DNA of 64,000 nucleotides from Isoetes taiwanensis. Its lineage: Eukaryota; Streptophyta; Lycopodiopsida; Isoetales; Isoetaceae. The stretch lies in NCBI GenBank assembly GCA_021234155.1, contig JAJEKV010000764.1:30041-94040 (forward strand), in the 5' to 3' direction. Below the pieces are notes generated by a model that worked only from the letters and a program-made list of their open reading frames with translations, was not told the origin of the DNA and ran no database searches. Of this stretch, positions 32,811 to 44,120 are shown piece after piece (positions within the stretch are counted from its first letter, which is position 1; each line of letters opens with the position of its first letter). A program made the position numbers and the translations under genes.

Positions 32811-33530
32811 GGGAAATTTACCAAAATAACCTTAATTGTTGACTTAATTCCCAAAAAGCCCTTTGTATTTTTGAAATTCCCAAAATGCCCTTAATTCTTA
32901 AGTATTTTCCCAAATAGCCCTTTGTATTTTGAAAATCACCAAAAAAGCACGTATTTACAATAGAGGATCATTTTCTTACAAATGACAATAATTTGAAAAA
33001 TAATTTTCAAAAATCATTATGGCAAAAATATGCAATAGAAATGTCAAATAGAATTTCTGCAATTGCCTTTATTATGCCTGACATTACCACAGCGTGTACA
33101 CTTGTACACACGCTTTTCTCTATCCATGTTTTCTGTCTTATCCCTGCTTTTAGGCCTGCTAGGAGGAAGACATATTAAGGAGGTAGCAATTCATTATTTT
33201 CAAGAAGTTCAATATTTGGAGGACATATATGGACAGCATATAAATAGCAAAATGAACTCCACAAGTAACCTGGATGGGTATAAAGCAGCTTCTCCACAAG
33301 ATGCCTATAAAGCTTCTCCTTCAATATGATTTTTTATAAAAGCATTAAATTAGTTGTCTTTGATCATTTCTAGTATTAGAATAGGCTTATCTCTAGCTTT
33401 TGGTGATTTTTAAATTACAAAGGGTTATTTGGGAAAATACTTAAGAATTAAGAGTATTTTGGGAATTTCATAAATACGAAGGGCTTTTTGGGAATTAGGT
33501 CAACAATTAGGGTTATTTTGGTAAATTTCT
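32811..33530. mobile_element. Mutator-type MITE (720 bp) with long TIRs
   Basis: Terminal inverted repeats of roughly 130-140 bp (32811-32950 and 33400-33530) start GGGAAATTTACCAAAATA and, on the other strand, AGAAATTTACCAAAATA. A perfect 10-bp direct repeat GAAATCAAAA abuts both ends (32801-32810 and 33531-33540). Long TIRs with a 9-10 bp target duplication are the Mutator signature. Internal sequence has no transposase. It sits 5 bp upstream of the CER1-like exon's acceptor AG. Confidence 0.88.
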
Positions 33531-33540
33531 GAAATCAAAA

Positions 33541-35000
33541 CCAGCAAGTCTGACTGATTGCCAATGAATCAGGGATAGGTTCTATACGTACAAAATTAAA
33601 ATTTTTGACGTATAAAGTCAAAAAATACGTATTTAACGTATAAAAACTTCGCCGGCTGGAAAAAAAAATTCGCGTACGTCGAAAGCTTCGTGAAAGCGTA
33701 CGCGAAAAATTCTTTGCACACGCGAAATACAAAGGTTTGCGGCGCGAAAGTACAGGTCTGATATTCGCGACGCGTTTTTAAAGCTTAGAGAAAAGCTGCA
33801 CGCTGGAATTTTTTTCACGACGCGAATCCTCGATTATTTCACAGACGTCTAAACCGGACGCTTGTTAAAAGGTAATGGAGACCCGTTTATCACGTACCTT
33901 TCACAGACGCGAAAGTTTTAAGCAGACGTAAAATTTTATATATAACGCTAGGGATTCAGTTTTTGCGCTGCAAAGAAGGTATCTTCTGGGCCCAACCTTG
34001 CAATTTGCCACCCAAAACCATTTTTTTTTTGTTTTTCTTAGTTTATAGGTTTTTTTTTGTTGTTTTTTTGATAGGTAGGCGTGTTAGGTCTGCGGTTAGG
34101 CCCTTCTTTGTTCCCCTCGCGGTAAGGGGCATAACGATGGTGAGTGCCTTGTTCTGGTAATGAAGCTTGGCCTATTTTAGAAAAAAAAAAAAAATAATAA
34201 TTTAAGACAAATAATAATTTAAGACTAAAATAAAAAATAAAAAAAAAGAAACCAAAAAAGAAAAAAAATTTGTTGCCTTCCCTTAATCGACAACTTTAGT
34301 ATCAATTAAGTTTAGGGCTTTTTTAGGGTTTCGTGTTGCCAAGAGCATAGGCATGCCCCTTGCCCGGTATTGCCGCATTTATTTGGCGCCATCATGCCGA
34401 GGGGGTGGTGGCACCGCTGAAGCTTAAGGCAACTAGGGTCTCCCTTTATTAAGAGTATAACCCTCGCCTGACGCCGTTGTTGGCCTTGGTCACGCGGTGT
34501 CGAAAGGTGTGCGTTGTACTCTTATTAAGGGTTAGGAGAATGTTTTATTAATTCACACCCTAGTTCCTGATGGTGTCGTTGATGAAAGTCCGACACTAAT
34601 ATAAGAACTGGGGTATGTTTTAATAAACATTCGATTGGTCTCGTCTTTTGAAAAAAGCGTGACCTGGGACAAGGGCAATGGATTTAAAACTTGCTAGCCT
34701 TGCATTTTGGCAGTAGCTAGGCTAAAGATCATAAATCGTGTTTTGGTCCTTTTATTTGTTACCTTATCCTTGGCCTTGCACATACATACTTATGAACTAA
34801 TTAAAATGTTAGGGTCTTAGCGTAGGAAGCGTAAAATTAGCGTTTTGTTTTGGTTAAAGTGAGTTGATTTACCCTCATGTGCTAAGCACTAAATTGAAAG
34901 TTTTATCTTTGCTTGACTTGTTGGTGTTCTTTGTTGTCATTTGCGTATTGTCGGGGAGTCGCGCATTTTGCTCTACCGCTAGACAATCCCTTAAAACAAG
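33541..35000. other. Low-complexity AT/CG-alternating sequence, no gene
   Basis: 33590-33960 contains many CGCGAA, ACGCGA and GACGTA words in AT-rich context, with a TATA-like TTTATATATAACG at 33937. 34020-34290 is T- and A-rich. I see no domain, and no LTR partner for any of it. Confidence 0.35.
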
Positions 35001-35810
35001 CGGTATGACTTCGAAGAGAGAATGGAAGTTAACTTTTGCAACCAAATGTGGCATTAGTGTCTCGGATAGAGCCGCAACCGCAGAGGCATTGGCGTCTCAA
35101 ACAGGGCTACTGTGTTGCTGCAACTGAAGTCATCTTCTGCGACCACCGTAGAAAAAGAAGTAGACCACAACAAGCATGGTCTACTTTGAGACCAGATTTC
35201 ATGAACTGGTTGTGTAATCGGTACGTGCAATGCCTATTTCGGGGATTTGGAATTGATTACCCAGCGGAGGAAGGATGGCTAGACTACCATGCGGGGCTGG
35301 TAAAAGATGCCGAGAGGGCTTTTAAGCTTCGAATGATGGAGCTAGAGCCCGAAAAAGAGTGAGCAAGAGAGGTATACATGGATAGTGGGTAATATTAGCC
35401 GCAATAGCGGCAATATGATCACGAAGTTGCAAATTTGAGTAGTCATCGCTTTGAGGCTAGAGCTGAAAGAAAAAGCAAAAGCACATGGAATGCGGCGTGG
35501 ACCAATGTAAAATTGAAGAAAGAAGCCCATCAACCCCCCCCATCTTGTTAAAAAGTGTTGGTGCAAACCATAAAAGCCAAAACATCCCGGGTGAGACAGA
35601 TAGGAGTGGGAAGCTCAGAGAAGAGCAGATGCCAAGACTACTTGGTTTGCCATGGTAGATTCATCACAAATAATAAACAGATAAACGAATTGGTTTCGGT
35701 TCATATGGCGCAGATGTATAAGTGCAATATTTTAGGGTCTAGTTTTATTAAGGATGAACCTTATTGTGTAAAACTTCAACATAATAATTTTCAGCCTAGT
35801 GAGTAACCCA
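35000..35810 (+). other. Open frames of unknown origin
   Basis: Frames at 35036-35362 (includes PDFMNWLCNRYVQCLFRGFG) and 35555-35806 (includes MAQMYKCNILGSSFIKDEPY) are coding-like and have the same strand and style as the kinase-like remnant 300 bp downstream, so they may be its N-terminal part. I cannot name a family. Confidence 0.25.
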
Positions 35811-35999
35811 ATAAGTTAGTGGAAACTATGTTGAAGAACATGAGGGAGTCACGGAATGCAAGTTAGGCACGGGTGTATAATCTGTTGCATTGGTAGCACA
35901 ACCGCCTAGAAAAGACAAGACTTAATTTTCCCTTTTTGGAATGGAGGTTCGTTGGCAACCTTCTTTACAAGTCATGGGTCCAATGCCTTGCTTGAGCTT

Positions 36000-36720
36000 G
36001 CATTTAAGAAGTTGGGATCTGTCCCGAGTTGAGGCGGACTTGAGGTGCTTTTGAGCAGCGCAGAAAAGAAAGAATTATTTGTTGCCTCTAGGGTTGGAGA
36101 CTTAGTAATGTCATTCTCAGAAGGGCTACTCTAAAGCTCCATCAAGAAAGATATTTGCATATGGACTTGCATCCAGGGCAATATATTGCTCCATTTTGAT
36201 TATGGAAAGGAGAAGGGATGTATTGATCCTCGTGTCGTATACATTGGCATTTGTGATTGGGGTGAATCCGGGTTGATCTACGAGGCAGTGGAGGTAAAAC
36301 GATGGCATTACAAGGGTATGGATGGCGAAGGTAAGAAAAGAATTGAGATGGAAAGGGCCGGGCATCCATATATGCATGATGATCTTTTTTGGAAGTGGCT
36401 CAAGACGGTGCACCGCAAGGGTTGACTTTGATTTACACGGGGCAGCGTACATTGTCTACTACTTAGCTGACTTTGCTAGTAAGCACTCCTACATGGAGTC
36501 AATAGGAAACTTGGAGCAGCAAGGCAAGCATCGGAGAATGTGCGACTATTTGAAACATTGCGTTGAGTCGCCAATGAGGGACAAACACATAAAATTTGAT
36601 ATGGCCCGACTACTTGACACAATGCGGGCGATTTTCATTGCTCTCAATTTCGCGGCACGAGGCCACAATTGGAATCAGATTGGATTCTTCAACTTGGCCA
36701 GGGTGGCGACGATGCATTAG
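36000..36720 (+). pseudogene. Protein-kinase-like domain remnant
   Basis: A segment reads ERYLHMDLHPG (36140-36178), which resembles the kinase catalytic loop H-R-D-L-K-P, and in the next frame NILLHFDYGKEKG, matching the N-I-L-L that follows it in kinases. GICDWGES at 36247-36270 then occupies the DFG position. Downstream frames continue with FDLHGAAYIVYYLADF and DMARLLDTMRAIF, possibly the helical C-lobe. Two frame changes are needed. In the catalytic loop the Arg before the Asp is Met, and the Lys is His, so activity would be doubtful. Family identity beyond kinase-like is unknown. Confidence 0.45.
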
Positions 36721-37579
36721 ACCAAGCTGGTCCTAGTCATGCCTAGCGTGCATATTCTGTATTTTATTGAACCATAAATTTACATTCAAACATTCTTGTA
36801 TTACATAATATTCCAAATAAATTCATTAAACACTTGTTTGATGCTATTTTCGAGATTATTGTCCATGTGTTTTGATATTTATTCTTCTTTTTGTGTTTTT
36901 TTTTGTGTTATTTATTACGTGTTTTTTTATATGTCGCAACTAACAAAAATTATAAAGGCAAGAAGTCGGCATACACCTATACAAGTCGTAACAAGCACCT
37001 ATAGAAGTCGAGACTATAATTATGTCTCACTTAACGTGATCGAAGAATCGAATCCAATTCCCCGAGAATGTGGGTGCGCCGAGCAAAGAAGATCAAGATG
37101 ATTTTTGGTTCCCTCGAATTTGAGAACCCCCTCTCCTTGGCGCAAGGCATGGAGAACGAGCTTGAAATGTCACCGCTCGGCAAATGGAAAACAAAGCACA
37201 TGCAAGGGCAAAATGAGTATCGCTCACTACCGCTGAGTTAAGAAGGGGCTGCGGCGATGGATGAAGTTTCAAAAGAGGGATAATTGCACCATCACGGAGG
37301 TGCATAATGTATCTGGCGGCGGGGCACGGCTATTGTCCGCATGGAGCGGACTACCACGATGTAATCACAAATTTGGACAAGAATGAGTTTGAAAGAGAGT
37401 GGCCTAGTAGGCGGGGTAAGTATAAGGCTCACGGAGTGCAAAATTGTCGTGTGGTTCGAAAAAAGCCGAGCGTCATGTCCAAGTGAAGGGACATTTACCC
37501 CACAACCGGGTGAGTTTAGTAAGAGTTTTTCTTGCAGACAAGTATACTCACGAACTTGTGAAGGAAGTGCCCAGAAATT

Positions 37580-38280
37580 ATGGGAGTAAAAAAATGGAGG
37601 CAAGGAAGTGGTAGTGGCAAACACAAGAGGGTCAAGCTATCCGGAAGATGGCTTAGTGGGTCACATGGTGAGCCCTGTCACCATTACATACCTTGTTGTG
37701 ACACTATCCAACTTTTGGAGGTGGCGGGGGGTAGTAATGCTGGCCGAGCCGTGAATGATCTTGTGGATATTCGAGCCCAATTGGAGAATGAGAGAAGTCG
37801 TAACCTAACACTTTCCGAAGAGAATATTCACTTGAAGGACCGTGCCGATGGGTATGACAAGATGGCCGCTGAATTAAAGGACACTAAACGGCAACTAGCG
37901 GCATTAAACAGAGAGGCAACGGTCCTCAGGGAAAACAACGATCACTTGCGCAATTTGACCAGATCGTTAGACTCTGACCCTTTTAGGGTGACTTCGAGCG
38001 TCGATATCCTATCTCCCTCGCGAAAGTATTTGTATGAGAGTCGATTAGGAAGAGCTAAAGGTTGTTGATTACGAACATTGCCAATTGTGTGGTGACAACG
38101 ACGACGGTGTGGGCTGGTACACTCTAGGGTGTGGGCATCGTATGCACATGCGATGTGTTCTTGATTGGATGTTGCAAAGCCGCGTCTGGCGTCAACAATG
38201 CAAGATGGATGGATTTTTCCGAAGTTACAATATGCCATATTTAATATGCAAGGTCGCATGCCAGCGTTGCCACATTTGAC
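37580..38280 (+). CDS. Coiled-coil plus RING-like zinc-binding protein
   Basis: The 162-aa frame from 37580 ends in a long heptad-rich segment (about residues 60-130: LVDIRAQLENERSRNLTLSE, then MAAELKDTKRQLAALNREA). After one frame change near 38055 the next frame reads CQLCGDNDDGVGWYTLGCGH, then RMHMRCVLDWML and finally CQRC, spacing that fits a RING-type C-x2-C ... C-x-H ... H-x2-C ... C-x2-C zinc site. A RING behind a coiled coil suggests an E3-ligase-like protein. It lies 860 bp after the kinase-like remnant on the same strand. No start codon evidence beyond the first Met. Not matched to a named family. Confidence 0.42.
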
Positions 38281-38794
38281 CGCTCGCAGGAGGGATGTGC
38301 AGATGCACACTTTTCAAACCTTTCACGAGATGGAATTGTGTGGAGGGGTAGAGGAGCGTGAAGGGAGAGACGGTGCGGACATTAACCGGTTCTTACCACC
38401 ACCCTCGGGGGCGCATAGGTGATTATATTGACCCAAATGACCAATGAAAATGAGATATTACATTTTTAGACAAAGAAAATTTTGACTCAGTATCATTTTG
38501 TGAATGGATAATAAGGTATAATGGCCGGGTATAATGACGTTATTTCAAACAAGGTATAATGACGTTATCAAAGCATCGAGTAAAAGCATCGAGACTTCCA
38601 AATTGCTCACCCTGGCTTAGTCTCTTTCGTTTTCTGTTTGATGTATCTAATTTGCCCCCTAAGATGACATCGCTCACTGGTGGCGAATTAGATAGATCAA
38701 GCCAAGCTTCGAAAGGGGAGTAAGCCAAGAGCCGTGACCCTCTTGAATGGTTGTCGGTCACGGGCTTTATATTCTCCATGGCAAACAATATAGA

Positions 38795-39735
38795 CTTCTC
38801 GAATTCTTGTTACCTCCTTTAGAAGGAGCGAGCTTTGCTCGACTCTCTTTTATGGTGTCTCGTGTCAATGTATCTTAGATACTTTGCTAGGTTATATTAC
38901 ACAAAAAAGCGACAAAATGGGGGGAGAAAAACCGCTCGTTCTAGAGGAGGTTACAAGGTTTTGAGTACTCTATTTTTATTTGGCCAATGAAGGATATAAG
39001 GCCTAGTGGTTGCTTACGATTCGTGGGTTCATTAGATGTTAGTGATTGATGAGTTCAAGCGAGACTTCGAGACTTTTTCTTTCCCCCCTCTTTGGGCAAT
39101 GTAGCTTAGTTTACATGCTAAGTTCCATTGTCTATAAGAGGCGGGTGAAAGCAAAGACTGGGACGTCTCGATGCTTGGACCCAGGTCTTCGGGGGTAAGT
39201 CCGACATAAAACAAGATAACAATATGTGGGTTAATTGGATGTTAGTGATTGATGAGTTCAAGCATCGAGACTTCCCCTCCTCTTTGGGCAATGTAGCTTA
39301 GTTTACATGCTAAGTTCCATTGTTCAAAGAGGGGTGAAAGCAAGGTTTGGGAAGTCTCGATGCTTGTATTCAGTTCTCTTTCATCCTGGCCTGGAGCGTG
39401 ACCCTTTTGAATGGTTGTCAACTCACCAGACTTGATATTGTTCGCTGCAAACAATATAGACTTCTCGAAATTCTTGTTACCTCCTCTAGAAAGAGCGGGC
39501 TTTGCTCTGACTCTCTTGTGTAGTCTCTCTGTGTCAATGTAGCTTAGTCACTTTGCTAGGTTATATTACACAAAGAGGCTCACAATGGGGGCCGGAGCAA
39601 AAATCGTTTGTTCTAGAGGTAGAACTTGCTATGACGTAGGTAACAAGGTTTTTGAGTACTCTATTTTTATTGTGGCAGCGGATGATATCAGCCTAGTGGT
39701 TGCTTGCGATTCTGTGGGTTCATTTGAGATTAGTG
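38795..39735. repeat. Direct duplication, about 660 bp apart
   Basis: 38795-39045 and 39455-39735 share TTCTTGTTACCTCCT, CTTTGCTAGGTTATATTACACAAA, GAGTACTCTATTTTTATT and GCCTAGTGGTTGCTT. Within the interval another pair (39060-39140 and 39270-39330) repeats CTTTGGGCAATGTAGCTTAG. The copies differ mainly where one has CAG or CTG and the other a CG-containing word. Confidence 0.75.
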
Positions 39736-39794
39736 CCTTGTGAACCTTCTGATGGATCAGATTCGTCCCAGCTGGTCCATGGCTGTTTGGCCCC

Positions 39795-40135
39795 TTCGAG
39801 TGCGTAGATTACTTCTCATCGGCAAGATTACGTGGCATGCGAAGAAGGCAGCGACAGTCAAAGTCGAGCGGATCTGATCCGAGGAAGGTTCTCAAGGCAC
39901 TAAGTTCGGATGGAGGTAGGGAACGGTGATGCATAATCATTGGTTGGAGAGTGGATCGTGTATCTAGTGAAATCTCGTATCCGTCGAGTCGTCTCGGCCC
40001 GATCCGGTGGCGTTTGACCCCTTGGCATGCGTGGATTACTTCTCATCGGCAAAGATTACGTGGCATGCGAAGAGGCAAGCATCAACGGAAATCAAGCCGC
40101 TTTGGCGGGTCGCGAGGTTTCTCTAGGCACTTAGG
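39795..40135. repeat. Tandem repeat, about 225-bp unit
   Basis: GATTACTTCTCATCGGCAA and ATTACGTGGCATGCGAAG occur at about 39807 and again at about 40031, each followed by a CTCAAGGCACT- or CTCTAGGCACT-like end. Confidence 0.7.
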
Positions 40136-40539
40136 TCGGCCCGATGTTACACATGAATGAAACATGGACCGAAGTTACATGAACCATCATACATGAAACA
40201 TCATACATGAAATAAACATAAAACAAGGTGTGAAATATATAGAAGACAAAAACTTGTAACAAAAACTTTGCTTTTTTATTCATAGTGCGAATGGTTACAT
40301 AGTTTGAACATCCTCATACACGGTTATAATAGATGGGTGAGGGTACAATAGTATGAAAATCCTCAAGACCAATTACAACAGGTGAAGATACTCATCACAT
40401 CATTTTCTAGGCGGCGCCTTCTTCGTCCGATTTCATCATTAGGTTCCATCCTCTTACGCATGGGGACCTAGGTTCAACCTCAGATGACCCTTTCCTTAGT
40501 GCAACACCACCGAGGCGATGTTTCTTCTAGCCCGTTCTC

Positions 40540-41600
40540 GTTTGTCAAGGTAAAGCGAAGGTGAGTCCGGGCTGGATCACGTAGGCGATCAAGTCATCAA
40601 GCTGCATTGCTCGAACCTGGCCTTTCGTATCGGAACTCCTCGGTATCCTCATTTGTCGGCTGATCCGGTTCGAGAATATGGCTTGGTCTATATCATCTTC
40701 GTCATCAGCGAAGTGGAGTGCGTTGAATGTCTTCATCAACATGGCTTGCAACATTTATTGCAAGCATCTCGTCCTCAACGTCTTGGTGTCCTCTTCCACT
40801 TCAGAATCGCATCCATGAAGGAAACTATAGCTTATCGATTGCGGATGTACCCGGTGTTATGATTCAATAGCCGCCAGTTTGAGAAGTTGTATACAAGTTT
40901 GTGCGCCTTCTTATGTAGCAAGCGATTGCGGGTGGACGCTATGTATGTACTTATAGGCACTCAATTCCTCTCACTTGCACTATTGGAAGATACCAAAGAG
41001 GATAGTCATTGCAATTGCACGCGGGTATCGATAACTTGCCCATGGGCTTGCCACCATGCATAGGATTCCATATTTGGTTCCTTCTTTATGACTCTCGGTC
41101 GCGTCGTGAAACTCTTCATCGCCCACCTTCCACTTTTCGAGGGTTGCGGTATTGGTTAACTTCGGCAATGAAAGCTTGTAGTCCAGGAGTTGTTGGGATA
41201 GAACATTTTGCAACCTTCTTCAGCGAGCCCATCACTTCTTTATCGTATGCTGGTCCATATAGGTGGTTTGTGTGGGTCTAAGGCATCGCATGGCAGCATG
41301 CCATGAAGATCATTATATGACTTCTTCCATCGTTCATTGATGTCTCTAAGTAGTCTTTGCAGCTTAGCATTGTCAAATAAGCATTGGGGCCATCCGTTCT
41401 AGGAAGGATTGAATGGAGTGCCAACACCTCCGGACCTTTCCGATTGCTTGCCAGCCGAAGAATCAAGGGTTTTGATGGCATGACAAGCGGGTTGCATGCA
41501 CCTCACAACATTTTTACACCTTTCCAAAATGTCTCCCAAGCATTTCTCGAAGGGCGGTAGCTTGTTGTCGATTGTGCGGCGACATTTTTCCTTGCGCCTC
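40540..41600 (-). pseudogene. hAT-family transposase relic (C-terminal half)
   Basis: On the minus strand, parts of a hAT transposase are visible in changing frames: LPPFEKCLGDILERCKNVVR near 41560, then KSYNDLHGMLPCDALDPHKP near 41300, WWQAHGQVID near 41050, and the C-terminal dimerisation segment with SSNSASERN near 40960, STRNRLLHKKAHKLVYNFSN near 40900 and WRLLNHNTGY. The WW-x2-HG and S-x-SERN-W motifs define the hAT dimerisation domain. Several stops and frame changes; no N-terminal BED finger was found. TIRs not located. Confidence 0.7.
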
Positions 41601-41618
41601 CCATTAGCGGTTGGGGTC

Positions 41619-42160
41619 TGAAAATGGCCTCCTATAAGCCATTCCCGTCATATTTCCGCTCCTTTTTTCCCATGCCACCTAGGATACCAAACTCTCATAA
41701 TTACTGATTTGCTTGGAATATTCTTCGAATAAGGGGATTGCACATTCATGGCCATATGTATTTAATTACGTTTGGTTGTCGGGCCGACTGATGCAACCGT
41801 GGGCGCTTCTAAAATGCCACTTGCATTATAGCATACCGGCAACTCATGGCCGGTGTCTCTTAGTAAGCGTCGCGGCGTCCGCCTTCTACATTTCAAAATT
41901 TGAATGTGTAGGTTGAAGCTTTGTATCGATCGGACTTTCATTTCGGAAGGGCTAGCGCCTATAGATCTTCACTTCATCCTAATGCGGGCTTCCTCCCCCT
42001 ACAATTGAAATTTGAATTTGCTTAATGTATAAAAGCATGGATTGTAGGAGAATGGACTTTTCGATTTCCATATGCGTTGCAAATTTCAAAAGCGAAGTTA
42101 GTCACGGACGTTCGGCTCACCGAAGCAATTGTGTTGGGGCATAAAAATACCACACCTTGA
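41619..42160. repeat. Direct repeat copy A (about 540 bp)
   Basis: This is repeated at 43553-44120, 1.93 kb away. Shared words include AAAATGGCCTCCTAT at the start, GCCACTTGCATTATAGCAT, CAACTCATGGCCGGTGTCTCTT, TTGAATGTGTAGGTTGAAGC and GCATGGATTGTAGGAGAATGG. A pair of half-kilobase direct repeats could be diverged LTRs or a local duplication; no TG...CA ends were recognised. Confidence 0.7.
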
Positions 42161-42374
42161 TTTCTCGTAGATGCGATCTACGATATGGAAGTTGCTTGTT
42201 GTCAAATTAAACTTAAACACAAGTGAGGGTCGGCACTCATTGGTTTTTCGAGGGAGGGTTTGGAGTGTTTTTTTAAATCCCAATTATCGACATAGTGTGT
42301 ATTAGCATCTTGGTATTAAATAGTATGTTAAATTGAATTATATGGGTGTTCATTTTTCGGGTTAAACTCAAATC

Positions 42375-42490
42375 ATATAGGTTTAGGAATAAGGTTAAAG
42401 GAAGATATTGGATATTTAGGAATAAGGTTAAAAAGGAAGATATTGGATATTTGGGTATAAGGTTAAAAAAGGAAGATATTAGATATGGCT
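42375..42490. repeat. Tandem repeat, three units of about 41-43 bp
   Basis: Units contain GGAATAAGGTTAAA and GGAAGATATTGGATATTT, with variable A runs causing the length differences. Confidence 0.85.
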
Positions 42491-43552
42491 CAAATTTGAG
42501 ATATGCACATAATGGCATGTAATGATGGTTGATAGGGTGGAATACGAATCATTCCTACGATTTTTTCCGTCTAATCCAGCCTATATCTATTCCGACCCTA
42601 GATTGGCCCATTCTCCCCAATCTCGCCCAATCTTGGCTAGATCCTCGCCCAATTTCTCTAGTCCATCGCCATGAAGAGATCAGCTTCACGGAAGAGTGGG
42701 AGGTGTCCTCAGAAAAGCCTAATGCGGCTGGAAGAGGTGTTCCCTCCATGAGTTCCCTCCCGTGCCCATGGTTCTTGCTCGAATGCCTCGATTCCTCGAT
42801 TCCTTTGTGAGGAATGAGAGAAGAATCGAAGAGAAATTTCGGGGAGGAGTTCATCTGAGTGTTCTTGAAATTTGGATAGGAGATTCTTGAAAATGAGTGG
42901 TCTAGGCCGGAGAAGAAGCCGAAGATGATGAAGAAGTTGAAGGCGAATCTGTGACCGAGGAGCTCATGGCGTTAGTTCATGGTACATGCATGTTTTCTTT
43001 CTTTTCTTAAGCATTCAACTAGCGGTTATTTCTTTTTTTTTTTCGCGGATGGTGAAGCGGATGAATGAAATTTGTTAGGGCGAGCACCTCTTATTTTTTT
43101 TTCCTTGTTCTTAGCCTCGAGCTTGCCTCCGACTTCTTACCATATTTACCAAGCCTCAGGGCTTTTTTTGTTGTGAATAGTTGAAACCTCAGGGCATTTA
43201 AATTTACAAAATGATGTAAAGCCATACGACCATAAAAAATTTTGAATGTAAAAGTTTTTTTGCTTCTAATTCCATTTGAATACCTAACTTTTTTTTTTTT
43301 CGCGTACATGTGTTACCACTCTTAAGTACATAAGTCATTATCCTTTTCAAAGAGCATATTATTTTCAAGGATCACACATAGTACATATGAATAGTACATA
43401 TGCAACAAAAATGGAACACACTAAATTAAGCATCGGTGTGATCCACTTTCTTATTGTTGTCAAATTAAAATTAAACACAAGTCCCTAGATCAATAGTCTC
43501 CCATTTGCATATAAAATATCTATCATTCAAAGTTATATTATGTTTTATGAAC
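42491..43552. other. Interval between the direct repeats, no gene
   Basis: Short frames without domains. T-rich tracts occur at 43030 and 43290. TTGTTGTCAAATTAAA is shared with 42196. Confidence 0.35.
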
Positions 43553-44120
43553 TAAAATGGCCTCCTATCGACCATTCCCGTCATATTTCCAGCCCCTTTT
43601 TCCCGTCAGTTGCTTGGAATATTCTCGAATAAGGGGAATGCATATCTATGAAGCCATATGTATTTAATTCTCTTGTTGTCCAGGGCCAGTTGGCCTTAAT
43701 GCGATGGGCTTCTAAAAAGCCACTTGCATTATAGCATCCGGCAACTCATGGCCGGTGTCTCTTGGTTTGTCGGATACCAATCATGCGCATCACCGATTCT
43801 TGTCTTGCCCTATTTTTCATTTAGAGTCCATTCCGCCTTCTACATTTCAAAATTTGAATGTGTAGGTTGAAGCTTTGTATTAGACTTTTCGTTTTTATTG
43901 CGATTAGATGCACCTTAAAGTTAGTAACGGGATCTTTACTTCATCCCAATCTGAGGCTTCCGCCCCCTACAATTCGAATTTTGAATTTGCTTTTATAAAA
44001 GCATGGATTGTAGGAGAATGGACTTTCGATTTCCATATGCCGTTGCAAATTTCAAAAGCGAGGTTAATGCGGTTGAGCCTCAAGCGAAGCCCGAATTGTC
44101 TTTGGGGCATACAAATTGTA
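43553..44120. repeat. Direct repeat copy B
   Basis: Counterpart of 41619-42160. It lacks a short segment present in copy A around 41690 and has an insertion near 43770. Confidence 0.7.
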
